Positions 1 to 8,327 of a stretch of DNA of 64,000 nucleotides are shown in pieces. This stretch comes from Sphingomonas sp. Leaf22 (lineage in GTDB: Bacteria; Pseudomonadota; Alphaproteobacteria; Sphingomonadales; Sphingomonadaceae), in contig NZ_LMKP01000041.1 of assembly GCF_001421715.1 (NCBI RefSeq), positions 388,855-452,854 on the forward strand, in the 5' to 3' direction. The position numbers and the translations under genes are program-made. Position 1 is the first letter of the stretch. Every line of letters begins with the position of its first letter. The notes beneath the pieces were generated by a model, which did no database searches, was not told the origin of the DNA, and saw only the letters and a program-made list of their open reading frames with translations.

Positions 1-706
1 GCGACGGCGTGGCCAGATCAATCACCGGATCGCTCAGCACCGGCTCGGTCAGGCGAATGCCGGGGGTTACGAACCGCGCCAGCACCGGTCCGGCGAGGAT
101 CGCGATCGGGATGGCGATCACCACGCCATACAGCATGGTGAGACCGAGATCGGCCCCCAGCGCCTCGACCGCGAGCAACGGTCCGGGGTGCGGCGGGACG
201 AGCGCATGGACCACGCCCAGCCCGGCGAGCGCGGGCATGATGAGCCGCAGCTTCGCCGCGTCGCGCTCTTCCGGGCTTGCCCCGCTCGCCATCGCCTTGG
301 CCGCCGCGACCACGATCGGCAGCAGCAGGACCAGCCCGGTTTCGAAGAACAGGGGCAGGCCGATCACGATGGCGATGCCCAGCGTCGCCCATGGCGCGGC
401 GCGCGGCCCGGTCAGCCGCAGCGCGCTGTTGGCCAGCGCCGACGCCGCGCCCGACAGATGCAGCATCGCGCCGAGCGACAGGCCGAGGGCCACGACCAGC
501 CCGGTGCCGCCGATGATGTCGCCGACGCCCTTCTGCACCGCCTTTGCAATGTCGATCAGCGGCAGTCCGGCGAGCAGCCCGACGGCAAAGGCACCGCACA
601 GCAACCCCATGAACGGGTGCAGCCGTCCGCGCACGATCATCAGGATCGCAAGCGCGATACCGGCGATCGCGGCCACGACCAGCCGCAGGTCGCTGCCACC
701 GGTCAT
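1..706 (-). CDS. GntP-family gluconate:H+ symporter (3' part outside window)
   Basis: This is the N-terminal 235 codons of a polytopic inner-membrane permease that runs off the left edge. Hydrophobic segments alternate with short loops. Two stretches are typical of the GntP (gluconate/D-glycerate permease) family: GLPLFFETGLVLLLP around residues 115-130 and PPHPGPLLAVEALGADLG around 170-188. By family knowledge it imports gluconate or a related sugar acid with a proton. The ATG at 704-706 is the first start in this frame, and its upstream ribosome site is weak. The divergent neighbours are a LuxR-type HTH protein and a secreted beta-helix protein, so a sugar-acid uptake or polymer-degradation context is plausible but inferred. 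The substrate cannot be read from the sequence. Confidence 0.85.
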   Translation of the reverse strand, partial: MTGGSDLRLVVAAIAGIALAILMIVRGRLHPFMGLLCGAFAVGLLAGLPLIDIAKAVQKGVGDIIGGTGLVVALGLSLGAMLHLSGAASALANSALRLTGPRAAPWATLGIAIVIGLPLFFETGLVLLLPIVVAAAKAMASGASPEERDAAKLRLIMPALAGLGVVHALVPPHPGPLLAVEALGADLGLTMLYGVVIAIPIAILAGPVLARFVTPGIRLTEPVLSDPVIDLATPS

Positions 707-869
707 CGGGCAACCCCATGCATGTTTCGCTGCGGCATCGACACCCTCCCCAAAGCGCACCCGCTGCGGTCATGCCGTGCGAGTTGTCCAACAGATCATA
801 CCGATTTTTCGGAAAAAATCGCTTGAATATGATCGTCATAGTCGAACATACTGAAACCTGTCCAACCGA

Positions 870-886
870 TTCCGGGGAAACCGGAA
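870..886. promoter_or_regulatory. Short inverted repeat between permease and LuxR-type gene
   Basis: TTCCGG-GGAAA-CCGGAA forms a perfect 6-bp inverted repeat with a 5-bp spacer in the 246-bp divergent gap between the permease and the HTH gene. Its position would suit an operator, but no family match is recognised and it may be chance in GC-rich DNA. Confidence 0.25.
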
Positions 887-952
887 CGAAACACACCCGC
901 CCTGCGACCGCCCGACGCGGCATAACGGGGCGATGTCACTTGGGAGAGTGCG

Positions 953-1213
953 ATGACAGGGGCAACCATGGAAGCCCGCACGGCGAGGCCGCGAAGCTGC
1001 GACGTCGGCACGGCGGTGCGACTGACGCCGACACAGGTGAAGGTGCTGTGCGGCGTCCGTTCGGGACAGTTCAACAAGCAGATCGCCCACGACCTCGGCA
1101 TCGCCGAAGCGACAGTGAAGGCGCACATGACGGCGTTGATGCGCAAGCTGAACGTGCAGAATCGCACGCAGGTCGCGATCGCGGCGCAGTCGCTGGTGCC
1201 GCACCCCGCCTGA
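953..1213 (+). CDS. Short LuxR/GerE-type HTH protein
   Basis: This 86-residue protein consists almost only of a GerE-type DNA-binding domain (residues about 24-80). It shows the usual order LTPTQVKVL, then NKQIAHDLGIAEATVKAHM, then LMRKLNVQNRTQV. There is no receiver or autoinducer-binding domain in front, so its activity must be set by abundance or by a partner protein. ATG 953 follows a good ribosome site (GGGAGA). It lies between the divergent GntP permease and the secreted beta-helix protein and may regulate one of them, which is an inference from position. The alternative ATG at 968 lacks a comparable site. Confidence 0.8.
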   Translation: MTGATMEARTARPRSCDVGTAVRLTPTQVKVLCGVRSGQFNKQIAHDLGIAEATVKAHMTALMRKLNVQNRTQVAIAAQSLVPHPA

Positions 1214-1264
1214 CCTTCGTCCGGGGCACCCGCCCCGGCACCCCATATCGACGGAGCCTCCCCC

Positions 1265-4264
1265 ATGAAGGTGTACGGCCTGCTGTTCGCCGCGACCCTG
1301 CTCGCGCCCGTTCCTGCCCTCGCGCAGTCGACCTCGGTATTCCTGACCGCCCCCGACGATCCGCGCGCGGTGACGGTCCGGGGCGTCGGCGACGGACGCG
1401 CGGACGACACCGCCGCGATCCAGCAGGCGATCGATGCGGTCGCCGCCGACCGGCAGCGCGGCGGGGGCGGCGTGGTCTTCCTGCCCTCCGGCCGGTATCG
1501 CATCTCGCGCACCGTGTTCCTGCGGTCGGGCGTGCGGATGTTCGGCATCGGGCCGACGCGTCCCGTCTTCGTCCTTGCCGACAATACGCCGGGCTATGCG
1601 ACCGGCATCGGGGCCATGCTGAGCTTCACCGGCGAGGATCAGTATCGCGCCGGCAAGCCGCCGGTGCCGCCGCCCACCAGCGTTCCGGCCAATGACGCAG
1701 TGTTCGATGCGACCTCGACCACCTTCTACTCTGCGTTGGCGAATGTCGATTTCGAGATCGGCAACGGCAATGCCGGTGCCGTCGCGGCACGCTCCCGCGT
1801 CGCGCAGCATGGGTTTTTGCGCCATATCGATTTCCGCCTCGGCTCGGGCTTTGCCGGCGTCTATCAGGCGGGCAACGAAGCCGACAATCTGCGCTTTTTC
1901 GGCGGCCGCTACGGCATCGTCACCGAAAAGACGTCGCCGGCATGGCAGTTCACCCTGATCGATTCGGAGTTTTCGGGCCAGCGCGACGCGGCGATCCGCG
2001 AGCATGAGGTCGACCTGACGCTGGTGAACGTCGCGATCCGCGATACGCCGGTCGGGATCGAGATCGATCGCGGCTATTCGGACTCGCTATGGGGCAAGAA
2101 CGTCCGGTTCGAGAATGTCAGCCGCGCCGGTGTCGTCATCTCCAGCGAACAAAGCGTCTTCACCCAAATCGGGTTCGACAATGCGGTCGGCGTGAACACC
2201 CCGGTCTTCGCGCAGTTCCGCGAGAGCGGCCGGACGATCCGCGGGCAGGGCGCGCAGTGGCGCGTCGCCGATTTTTCGCACGGGCTGAAACTCGCGAAGG
2301 TCGGCGAGATGGGCAAGACCGCGACCGACATCACCATGACGCCGCTCGCCACCGCCCCGGCACGCCCCGCGCCGGCATTGCCGCTGCTGCCGCCCGTCCG
2401 CGAATGGGCGAACGCCCGAACGCTCGGTGCCAAGGGCGACGACCAGACCGACGACACCGCCGCGCTGCAACGCGCGGTCGATGCCCACCGCGTCGTCTAT
2501 CTGCCGACCGGCCGCTACCGCATCACCGATACGCTGAAGCTGCGCCTCGACAGCGTCCTGATCGGGCTCCATCCGAACCAGACGCAGCTCTATCTGCCCG
2601 ACAACGCGCCCCGTTTCGCGGGTGTCGGCGGCGCGAAAGCGATGGTCGAGAGTGCGCGCGGCGGCAGCGCGATCGTCTATGGGCTCGGTCTCTATGCCGG
2701 GGGCGTGAACCCGCGTGCGTCCAACCTGATCTGGCGCGCAGGCGAACGGTCGATGGTCAACGACGTCCGCATCCACGGCCCGGTGCTCTACAATCAGGGC
2801 AAGGCCAGCGGCGGCGGCATCGACCCGCAAGCGCGCTGGGACGGGCAGCAGGCCAGCATCTGGGTCACCGATGGCGGCGGCGGCACGTTCAACGCGATCT
2901 GGACCCCGAACGGCCTCGCCTCCACCGGCTTCTATGTCAGCGACACAAAAACCCCCGGCCACGTCTACGAATTGTCGGCCGAACATCATTTCAAGAACGA
3001 GATCGTGCTGCGCAACGTCGAGAACTGGGAGTTTCTGGCCCCCCAGACCGAACAGGAGGTCCGCGACGGCGTCTATGCGGTATCGACCGAATTCCACGAC
3101 AGCCGCAACATCCTGTTCGCCAACTATCACGGCTATCGCGTCACCCGCACCGCCAAGCCGATGGACACCGCCGTCCGGCTGTTCAATTCGGGCGACATCC
3201 GCTTCCGCAACGTCCATGTGAATGCCGAAAGCGCCTATGCCCATTGCGACACCGAAGGCTGCGGCACGTTCGTCCGGGCGAGCAAATATCCGTTCGAGAA
3301 CGCGATCAAGGACCTGACGACCGGGCAGGAAGTGCGCGAGCGCGAATTCGCGAAACTGGACGTGCCCGCCGTCGCCACGCGCCCGGCTGCGGCCGTCGGG
3401 GTTCCGGCAACGACCGGTGTGCGCAAGCTGGCGGACGGGTTCTACTCGATCGCAGGAGGCGCGATCGATGCGCAGGGCAAACTCTATTTCATCGACCGCT
3501 TTCACCAACGCATTCATGGCTGGTCACCGTCCGAGGGATTGACCACGGTCAGCCAGGCGAGCCTCGACCCGGTGAACCTGACCATCGACCGGTCGGGGCA
3601 GCTGCTGGTGCTGTCGGGGGCCGGGCGCGACGGCACCGTCTACAGCATCGATCCCAGGGCACCCGACGCCATCCGCACGATCGCGGCCACCGCGCCGCGC
3701 GCGGGCAGCGCGATGGCGTTGCCGGTCAATGTCTGGGCGAACGGCGAATTCGCCGACCGCATCGATCGCAAGACCTACGCCTTCCCGCCGCTGTCGTTCT
3801 TCTTCACCGACAAGATGGGCGAGGCGAAGCGTCAGGCCTATGTATCGCCCGACGGGTCGGTCGCGATTCCCGCATTCCGCGTGTGGAATCAGGGGCCGGA
3901 CGATCATCAGGGCTGGCGCTGGTCCGATACGCTCGACAGCTACGGGCTGGTAACCGCGCGCGTGGGCGAGCGTGTGTACCTGACCAACGCGTCCGAGAAT
4001 CTGACCTATAGCGGCGCGGTGACGCGTGGCGGGGCGCTGACCGATCTTCGCGTGGTCGCACCACGCGGCGGCGAAAGCGTGGCACGCGGTGCCGGTGGCG
4101 AACTCTACGTCGCGAACGGACAGATCTGGGTCTATGACAAGGACGGTCGCGAGCTACGCCGCATCGACGTGCCGGAGCGTCCGCTCCAGTTGCTGATCGG
4201 CGGACCGGACCGGCGCACGCTCTACATCCTCGCGCACCACGCCCTGTATTCGGTCGGCATCTGA
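1265..4264 (+). CDS. Secreted double pectate-lyase-type beta-helix protein with C-terminal propeller
   Basis: A 999-residue exported protein. Residues 1-20 form a signal peptide ending in ALAQ. Two copies of a Pectate_lyase_3/GH55-like beta-helix start follow. One is near residue 38 (GDGRADDTAAIQQAID, then FLPSGRYRIS). The other is near 380 (GAKGDDQTDDTAALQRAVD, then YLPTGRYRIT). Residues about 715-999 change character to a repeating YFID/LVLSGAG/YVANG pattern that fits an NHL- or SMP-30-like beta-propeller. By family knowledge, tandem helices of this type act on polysaccharides such as beta-1,3-glucan or pectin, in the periplasm or outside the cell. The exact substrate and whether it is catalytic cannot be told. 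ATG 1265 has GGAG nine bases upstream. Confidence 0.8.
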   Translation: MKVYGLLFAATLLAPVPALAQSTSVFLTAPDDPRAVTVRGVGDGRADDTAAIQQAIDAVAADRQRGGGGVVFLPSGRYRISRTVFLRSGVRMFGIGPTRPVFVLADNTPGYATGIGAMLSFTGEDQYRAGKPPVPPPTSVPANDAVFDATSTTFYSALANVDFEIGNGNAGAVAARSRVAQHGFLRHIDFRLGSGFAGVYQAGNEADNLRFFGGRYGIVTEKTSPAWQFTLIDSEFSGQRDAAIREHEVDLTLVNVAIRDTPVGIEIDRGYSDSLWGKNVRFENVSRAGVVISSEQSVFTQIGFDNAVGVNTPVFAQFRESGRTIRGQGAQWRVADFSHGLKLAKVGEMGKTATDITMTPLATAPARPAPALPLLPPVREWANARTLGAKGDDQTDDTAALQRAVDAHRVVYLPTGRYRITDTLKLRLDSVLIGLHPNQTQLYLPDNAPRFAGVGGAKAMVESARGGSAIVYGLGLYAGGVNPRASNLIWRAGERSMVNDVRIHGPVLYNQGKASGGGIDPQARWDGQQASIWVTDGGGGTFNAIWTPNGLASTGFYVSDTKTPGHVYELSAEHHFKNEIVLRNVENWEFLAPQTEQEVRDGVYAVSTEFHDSRNILFANYHGYRVTRTAKPMDTAVRLFNSGDIRFRNVHVNAESAYAHCDTEGCGTFVRASKYPFENAIKDLTTGQEVREREFAKLDVPAVATRPAAAVGVPATTGVRKLADGFYSIAGGAIDAQGKLYFIDRFHQRIHGWSPSEGLTTVSQASLDPVNLTIDRSGQLLVLSGAGRDGTVYSIDPRAPDAIRTIAATAPRAGSAMALPVNVWANGEFADRIDRKTYAFPPLSFFFTDKMGEAKRQAYVSPDGSVAIPAFRVWNQGPDDHQGWRWSDTLDSYGLVTARVGERVYLTNASENLTYSGAVTRGGALTDLRVVAPRGGESVARGAGGELYVANGQIWVYDKDGRELRRIDVPERPLQLLIGGPDRRTLYILAHHALYSVGI

Positions 4265-4393
4265 AACGCGGATCGACCGGTTGGCATCATCGGGTCGGCC
4301 GACCGGCCCCAACCGCATTTCGTCGAGGCACGCCCGGCGCACGGCACAACATCACGTCCCTGCCCTTCCCGCTTGGGAACGTAGCGGATCGAT

Positions 4394-4666
4394 CTACAGG
4401 CCGGCCTGATCGATCCGCTGGGCGATCTCGCTCGGCAGCGCGACCTCCGACTTCGGCAGCAGTCGGTGGAGCGCCGTTTCCACGCGTTTGCGCGCGACCT
4501 GATACGCCTTGTGGCGGACCACCCGCATCGCGTTCGTCCGCCCCGACGGGCTTTCGCCCAGCCGCGCTTCCCATTTGGCTTCCTCCGCCTCGAGGATCGA
4601 CAGCGCCATGCGCAATCCATCGCGTCGGCCGCGGGCATATTCGTCGGAAACGGGTGCTATGGTCAT
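4394..4666 (-). CDS. Conserved-looking hypothetical protein, 90 aa
   Basis: A small soluble, mostly helical protein rich in Arg, Glu and Ala (LSILEAEEAKWEARLGE, then VRHKAYQVARKRVETALHRLLP). No domain is recognised. It is preferred over the overlapping plus-strand frame because its composition and codon pattern resemble the surrounding genes. No strong ribosome site precedes ATG 4666. A second small unknown gene follows the same orientation upstream. The 129-bp gap to the beta-helix gene (convergent) shows no clear terminator. Confidence 0.55.
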   Translation of the reverse strand: MTIAPVSDEYARGRRDGLRMALSILEAEEAKWEARLGESPSGRTNAMRVVRHKAYQVARKRVETALHRLLPKSEVALPSEIAQRIDQAGL

Positions 4667-4756
4667 GCGGTACCAAGGGTGGCTCGCGCCATCGCCGCTG
4701 ACAAGGCAAATTCCGGCTGCTTGACTGTCGATCCTCGCCGACAGCCACCGCGCGCC

Positions 4757-5077
4757 TCAATTGCCCTCGGCATCGACCATGACCACCACCGGCTTCCCGC
4801 GCGACATCGGGTCCCAACCGGCCGACAAGGCCGAGCGCACGCACCGCCCGATCATGGCGTCGTCCAGCTGGAGCCGACCGCGCGGCAACCCCTTCAGCAG
4901 CCGCTTGGGCGCGGGGAATTCGACCAGCACCTCGCGCTTGGCATCCTGCTGGAGGAGCGAGATCGTCATGCCCTTCCACCCCTCGTCATCCGACTGATGG
5001 GGTTCGCTGTGCAGGTGCCAGTCATATGCGACGCCATCGACGATCACGGTTCCGGCGTTCATTCGGGATTTGGACAT
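4757..5077 (-). CDS. Hypothetical protein, 106 aa
   Basis: A small soluble protein of unknown function, containing VDGVAYDWHLHSEPHQSDDEGWKG near the N-terminus and a basic stretch (PAPKRLLKGLPRGR) in the middle. ATG 5077 is chosen because AGAGG lies seven bases upstream. A longer frame reaching 5131 adds a Cys/Arg-rich tail without a ribosome site. It sits downstream of rtcA in the same direction, across a 150-bp gap with nothing recognisable, so membership in the RNA-repair operon is possible but not shown. Confidence 0.6.
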   Translation of the reverse strand: MSKSRMNAGTVIVDGVAYDWHLHSEPHQSDDEGWKGMTISLLQQDAKREVLVEFPAPKRLLKGLPRGRLQLDDAMIGRCVRSALSAGWDPMSRGKPVVVMVDAEGN

Positions 5078-5227
5078 GACCGCGCCTCTAGCACAGCAAC
5101 GTCGCGGAGGCACCGACGCGGATACTGTCATAGAGCGTCGATCGACACTGTCCCGACGCCGCCTTCGCGACCATGCGCGTACAGCCCGGCGGGTTCGACG
5201 GCTGTCCTGGGGTAGGCCCGCAAACCG

Positions 5228-6241
5228 TCAGACGATGGTTACCGCATGGGCACCGCCCGCCTGCTGTTCGAACCGGATGCGCCGCCCGAGGAAACGCTCG
5301 ATCACCGTTGCCGCCGTGCGGGCATGCTCGCTCGGCTTGACGGTGGTGAACGCACCGCCGCCCGCCAGCGCCAGCGGCAACAGCAGTTGATCGGCAAGAT
5401 ACGGCCCGGCAAACGCGTCGCATGCCAGATAGCCGCGCATCCGCCCGATGGCGGTCTTGGCGACCCGCTCTGCCGTCACGCCCAATCGCGCAAAGCCGCT
5501 GACGATCTCGGTGACATACTCGAACCGCGCCTCCAGCAGCAGGATGTTGCCCGGCCCCTGATCGACCGGCAGTTCCCGCATGAAGCATTCGCGTTCCGAC
5601 CAGTCGAACGCCTTGCGGACCATGGCGATCTCGCGTTCGGCGATCGAAATCGGCAACCCGGCGAACAAGGCGCAGGCCGACACGCCCAGCCCTTCGCCCC
5701 GCGCCATGCACTCGATCGGCTGGAGCGGGCCGGGGGTGATATCCACCTCGATCCGCCCGCCACCGCGCGGGTAGAAGCCGTGCCGGATCAGCCGCGCCTC
5801 GACCTGTCCACCCATCCGCCGGACGATGGGCAGGAAGCAGCGGTCGATGAACTCGAACGGCGGAGCCAGCATATTGTGCGTGCCACCCTCCAGCACCAGC
5901 CGCGACGGACCGTCGGCGATCAGCAACGGCATCAGTACCGTCTGCAACACCAGCCCCGTCGATCCCGCCGTTCCGACCGAAAAGCGATGGTCGCCGGCCG
6001 TTACCCGGCCGGGACGGAAGGTCAGCTCGGACGACCCCACGACCAACCCCTCGCAGGTCGCGCTGCCGATCGCGCATGCCGCCTCGATCGCGGTGACATG
6101 CTGACGCATCAGCCCCGGCTTCGACCGTTTGGCACGGACGTTGTTGATACGGACCGGCGCGCCGGTGACGAGCGACAGTGCGCACGCATTGCGTACGACC
6201 TGTCCCCCGCCCTCGCCCTCTGCTCCATCGATCGTGATCAT
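5228..6241 (-). CDS. rtcA: RNA 3'-terminal phosphate cyclase
   Basis: RtcA uses ATP to convert RNA 3'-phosphate (or 2'-phosphate) ends to 2',3'-cyclic phosphate; some members also adenylylate 5'-phosphates. The 337-residue length is normal. Seen here are the family N-terminus (IDGAEGEGGGQVVRNACALS), the block AGDHRFSVGTAGSTGLVLQT, GGTHN and FYPRGGG, and near the C-terminus SEHARTAATVI, which carries the histidine that becomes adenylylated in characterised RtcA. It is the last RNA-repair gene after rsr, the Y RNAs and rtcB, all on the minus strand, and so is likely under RtcR/sigma-54 control. The 18 bases up to the preceding interrupted ORF suggest cotranscription. Confidence 0.95.
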   Translation of the reverse strand: MITIDGAEGEGGGQVVRNACALSLVTGAPVRINNVRAKRSKPGLMRQHVTAIEAACAIGSATCEGLVVGSSELTFRPGRVTAGDHRFSVGTAGSTGLVLQTVLMPLLIADGPSRLVLEGGTHNMLAPPFEFIDRCFLPIVRRMGGQVEARLIRHGFYPRGGGRIEVDITPGPLQPIECMARGEGLGVSACALFAGLPISIAEREIAMVRKAFDWSERECFMRELPVDQGPGNILLLEARFEYVTEIVSGFARLGVTAERVAKTAIGRMRGYLACDAFAGPYLADQLLLPLALAGGGAFTTVKPSEHARTAATVIERFLGRRIRFEQQAGGAHAVTIV

Positions 6242-6259
6242 AGCCCAGTTACCATCGAT

Positions 6260-6709
6260 TCAATTATTTACCGGAGTGGCGGCCCACCAAAACCAAATCG
6301 CAGTGGTGTCACGAGCTTTCAGCGCGAAATCGCCGCAGCCAATTCCGACTTCGACGAACGCGGCCCGCAAATCCCGCAGCCGGGCGTCGCCCAGCCGCAG
6401 GATCAGCAAGTCGCTTTCAGGCACCACCTCCATTTTTTGTTCATCGGAAACGTAGGCGATGCGCAGCCGGTGCGGTGCGCTGTGCGCTGCCCTGCCAAAA
6501 CCGGGAACGGCCACCAACGCATCGGTCGGGTGCGAAAGGCGCAAAGTGCGGTGCGCTTCCCGCCCTTCTCGGGCCAAGCGATCGATCAGGTCTACGATCG
6601 ACGCGCTACCGAGCGGATCGGCGGAGACGTGCCAGCCCGCATGTCTGGCGCGGCCCGGTAGCTATGCCCACAGGTATATGGTGCCACGCTGCTTCCAGTC
6701 CTTCACCAT
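6260..6709 (-). pseudogene. ORF between rtcB and rtcA interrupted by in-frame TAG
   Basis: Starting at ATG 6709 (GTGTAGGT upstream), the frame codes for MVKDWKQRGTIYLWA and then hits TAG at 6662-6664. It continues in the same frame for 133 codons to a normal stop at 6260. The part after the amber (GWHVSADPLGSASIVDLIDRL, then DALVAVPGFGR, then YVSDEQKMEVVPESDLLILRL) reads like real protein. No ATG or GTG restart exists after the TAG; only TTG at 6577 or CTG at 6589 could serve, and these would lose the first conserved-looking block. The likely cause is a nonsense mutation or sequencing error; readthrough is less likely. The family is not recognised. The position in the rtc operon suggests an RNA-repair accessory role, which is inference only. 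Confidence 0.55.
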
Positions 6710-6843
6710 AATACCTACACCCATCACAACGCATCAGGCGAAATCGACCTTCAAGGACCGGCTCGACCATTCCCCTCCCTTCCAGGGATGGTAGCAACTT
6801 CACGGACCTTGCCGCCGAAGGTCGATTGGGCCTCGACTGGTCT

Positions 6844-8070
6844 TCACCCCTTGACGCACACCACCTGCTTCAACGTGTGGACGATCTCTACCAGATCGGC
6901 CTGCGCCGCCATCACCGCCTCGATCGGCTTGTAGGCGCGGGGTGTCTCGTCGATCACGCCTTCGTCCTTGCGGCATTCGACGCCCGCCGTGTCGGCGATA
7001 TGTTCGTCGAGCGTCACCAGCTTCTTGGCCGCCGTCCGGCTCATCACCCGACCCGCGCCGTGCGAGCAACTGTCGAACGAGTCCGGGTTGCCCAGCCCGC
7101 GGACGATGAACGACTTCGCGCCCATCGATCCGGGGATGATCCCCATCACGCCCTTCGCCGCGCGCACCGCGCCCTTGCGGGTCACCAGCACATTCTCGCC
7201 AAAGTGGTTTTCGCGCGTGACATAATTGTGGTGGCAGTTGACCGCCTCCAGCTCCGCCTCGAACGGCTTGGGCGTAACCTTGCGCAGGGCGGCGATGACG
7301 TTGGTCATCATCATCCGCCGGTTGAGCGCCGCATAATCCTGCGCCCAGCCGACCGCCTCGACATAATCGTCGAAATGGTCGGTCCCTTCCGGGAAATACG
7401 CCAGATCCTCGTCGGGCAGGTTCAGATGCCATTTGCGCATGTCCTGCTTCGCCAGTTCGATGAAGAAGGTGCCGATCGCATTGCCGACGCCGCGCGATCC
7501 CGAGTGCAGCATCACCCACACCCGCGCCGCTTCGTCGAGGCATAGCTCGATGAAGTGATTGCCGGTGCCCAGCGTCCCCAGATGCACGAGGTTGTTCGTG
7601 TTCGTGAGCCGCGGATGCTTTTCGCACAGCCGGTCGAAACGCTGGACGAGCGTGGACCACGCCGCGACGATCGCCGGTGGGGGCGAGCCCCAGCTGCCAT
7701 AGTCGCGCTTGCTTCGGCCGACGCTGCGCCCGTGCGGCACCGCCTGCTCGATCGCCGAGCGCACCCCCTCCAGATGGTCGGGCAGGTCGCTTGCCATCAG
7801 CGAGGTGCGCGCCGCCATCATGCCGCAGCCGATATCGACGCCGACCGCCGCCGGAATGACCGCGCCCTTGGTCGGGATCACTGACCCCACCGTCGCGCCG
7901 ATGCCGATATGGACGTCGGGCATGGCGGCGACATGCTTGAAGATGAACGGCATCTGCGCCGCGCGGGCCAGCTGCGCCTGCGCACCGTCCTCGACGGGCA
8001 CGCCGCGCGTCCAGCTCTTGATCGGCACGCCGCCGGGAACGTCGGTATATTCGTACGTCGTTACGGTCAT
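6844..8070 (-). CDS. rtcB: tRNA-splicing-type RNA ligase RtcB
   Basis: RtcB joins RNA 2',3'-cyclic phosphate or 3'-phosphate ends to 5'-OH ends using GTP and Mn2+. At 408 residues it has the usual bacterial size. Visible family motifs are PDVHIGIGATVGSVIPTKG, VGVDIGCGMM (metal-binding Asp and Cys), GTLGTGNHFIEL, HSGSRGVGN, the paired His in CHHNYV, GSMGAKSFIV, and SCSHGAGR, whose His is the guanylylated residue in characterised enzymes. All metal and nucleotide residues appear intact. Its start has an excellent ribosome site (AAAGGAGG) placed only 23 bases after the third Y RNA-like gene. Within the operon it can act on RNAs whose ends are prepared by RtcA. Confidence 0.97.
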   Translation of the reverse strand: MTVTTYEYTDVPGGVPIKSWTRGVPVEDGAQAQLARAAQMPFIFKHVAAMPDVHIGIGATVGSVIPTKGAVIPAAVGVDIGCGMMAARTSLMASDLPDHLEGVRSAIEQAVPHGRSVGRSKRDYGSWGSPPPAIVAAWSTLVQRFDRLCEKHPRLTNTNNLVHLGTLGTGNHFIELCLDEAARVWVMLHSGSRGVGNAIGTFFIELAKQDMRKWHLNLPDEDLAYFPEGTDHFDDYVEAVGWAQDYAALNRRMMMTNVIAALRKVTPKPFEAELEAVNCHHNYVTRENHFGENVLVTRKGAVRAAKGVMGIIPGSMGAKSFIVRGLGNPDSFDSCSHGAGRVMSRTAAKKLVTLDEHIADTAGVECRKDEGVIDETPRAYKPIEAVMAAQADLVEIVHTLKQVVCVKG

Positions 8071-8093
8071 CGCGACCTCCTTTGAATTTCAGC

Positions 8094-8183
8094 GCCGGCG
8101 ACGAGGATCGGCGAGACTTCCGGGTTGCCCCGGGGCGGAGTCGAACCACCTGTGCCGATGTAGTCCCGCCAGCATTCGCCAGC
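8094..8183 (-). ncRNA. yrlA: Y RNA-like gene 3 (YrlA-type, minimal)
   Basis: A 90-nt unit closed by GCTGGCGA (8183-8176) pairing with TCGCCGGC (8101-8094). After an internal loop (ATGCT against GATCCTCG), a second stem pairs GGCGGGAC (8170-8163) with GTCTCGCC (8117-8110), one pair being G-U. The conserved TACATC follows the 5' strand. The top is reduced to a T-arm-like hairpin (GGTGG, loop TTCGACT, CCGCC at 8150-8134) and a GCAA-capped stem (8133-8120). No D-arm is seen. This fits the Ro-binding stem plus tRNA-like module known for bacterial YrlA RNAs. It lies immediately before the rtcB ribosome site, so processing from the operon transcript is likely. Confidence 0.75.
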
Positions 8184-8192
8184 TTGATATGT

Positions 8193-8319
8193 CACGGCGA
8201 CGAGGATTGACCGGACGTCTCCTGCTCTACCGCTGAGCTACCCGACCGAAGCCGGAGCGGGATTCGAACCCGCGACACGGGGATTAGCAGTCCATGTAGT
8301 CCGGTCGGCATTCGCCGTG
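8193..8319 (-). ncRNA. yrlA: Y RNA-like gene 2 (YrlA-type, full tRNA-like module)
   Basis: A 127-nt unit. The outer stem is CACGGCGA (8319-8312) with TCGCCGTG (8200-8193). The internal loop is ATGCC against AATCCTCG. The inner stem GACCGGAC (8306-8299) pairs perfectly with GTCCGGTC (8216-8209), followed by TACATG. The enclosed module has a textbook T-arm (GCGGGTTCGAATCCCGC, 8273-8257), then CCGGC-TTCG-GTCGG (8255-8242) closing what would be the acceptor stem, then a D-arm (TAGCTCAGCGGTAGAGCA, 8240-8223). The order T-arm, capped acceptor, D-arm is a circularly permuted tRNA with the Ro-type stem where the anticodon arm would be. That is the architecture described for YrlA RNAs bound by Rsr. 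Confidence 0.85.
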
Positions 8320-8327
8320 TTGCAATG

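Noticed and set aside
2087..3517. 476-codon minus-strand open frame
   Set aside because: It is the antisense of the beta-helix gene and has no family features.
4466..5215. 249-codon plus-strand open frame opposite the two small unknown genes
   Set aside because: Its translation is low in hydrophobic core residues and rich in Arg/His/Pro, and it covers two minus-strand frames, one of which has a good ribosome site.
6606..6803. 65-codon minus-strand frame before the amber-interrupted ORF
   Set aside because: It overlaps that ORF in another frame, has no recognisable protein pattern and ends in an Arg-rich tail typical of chance frames in GC-rich DNA.
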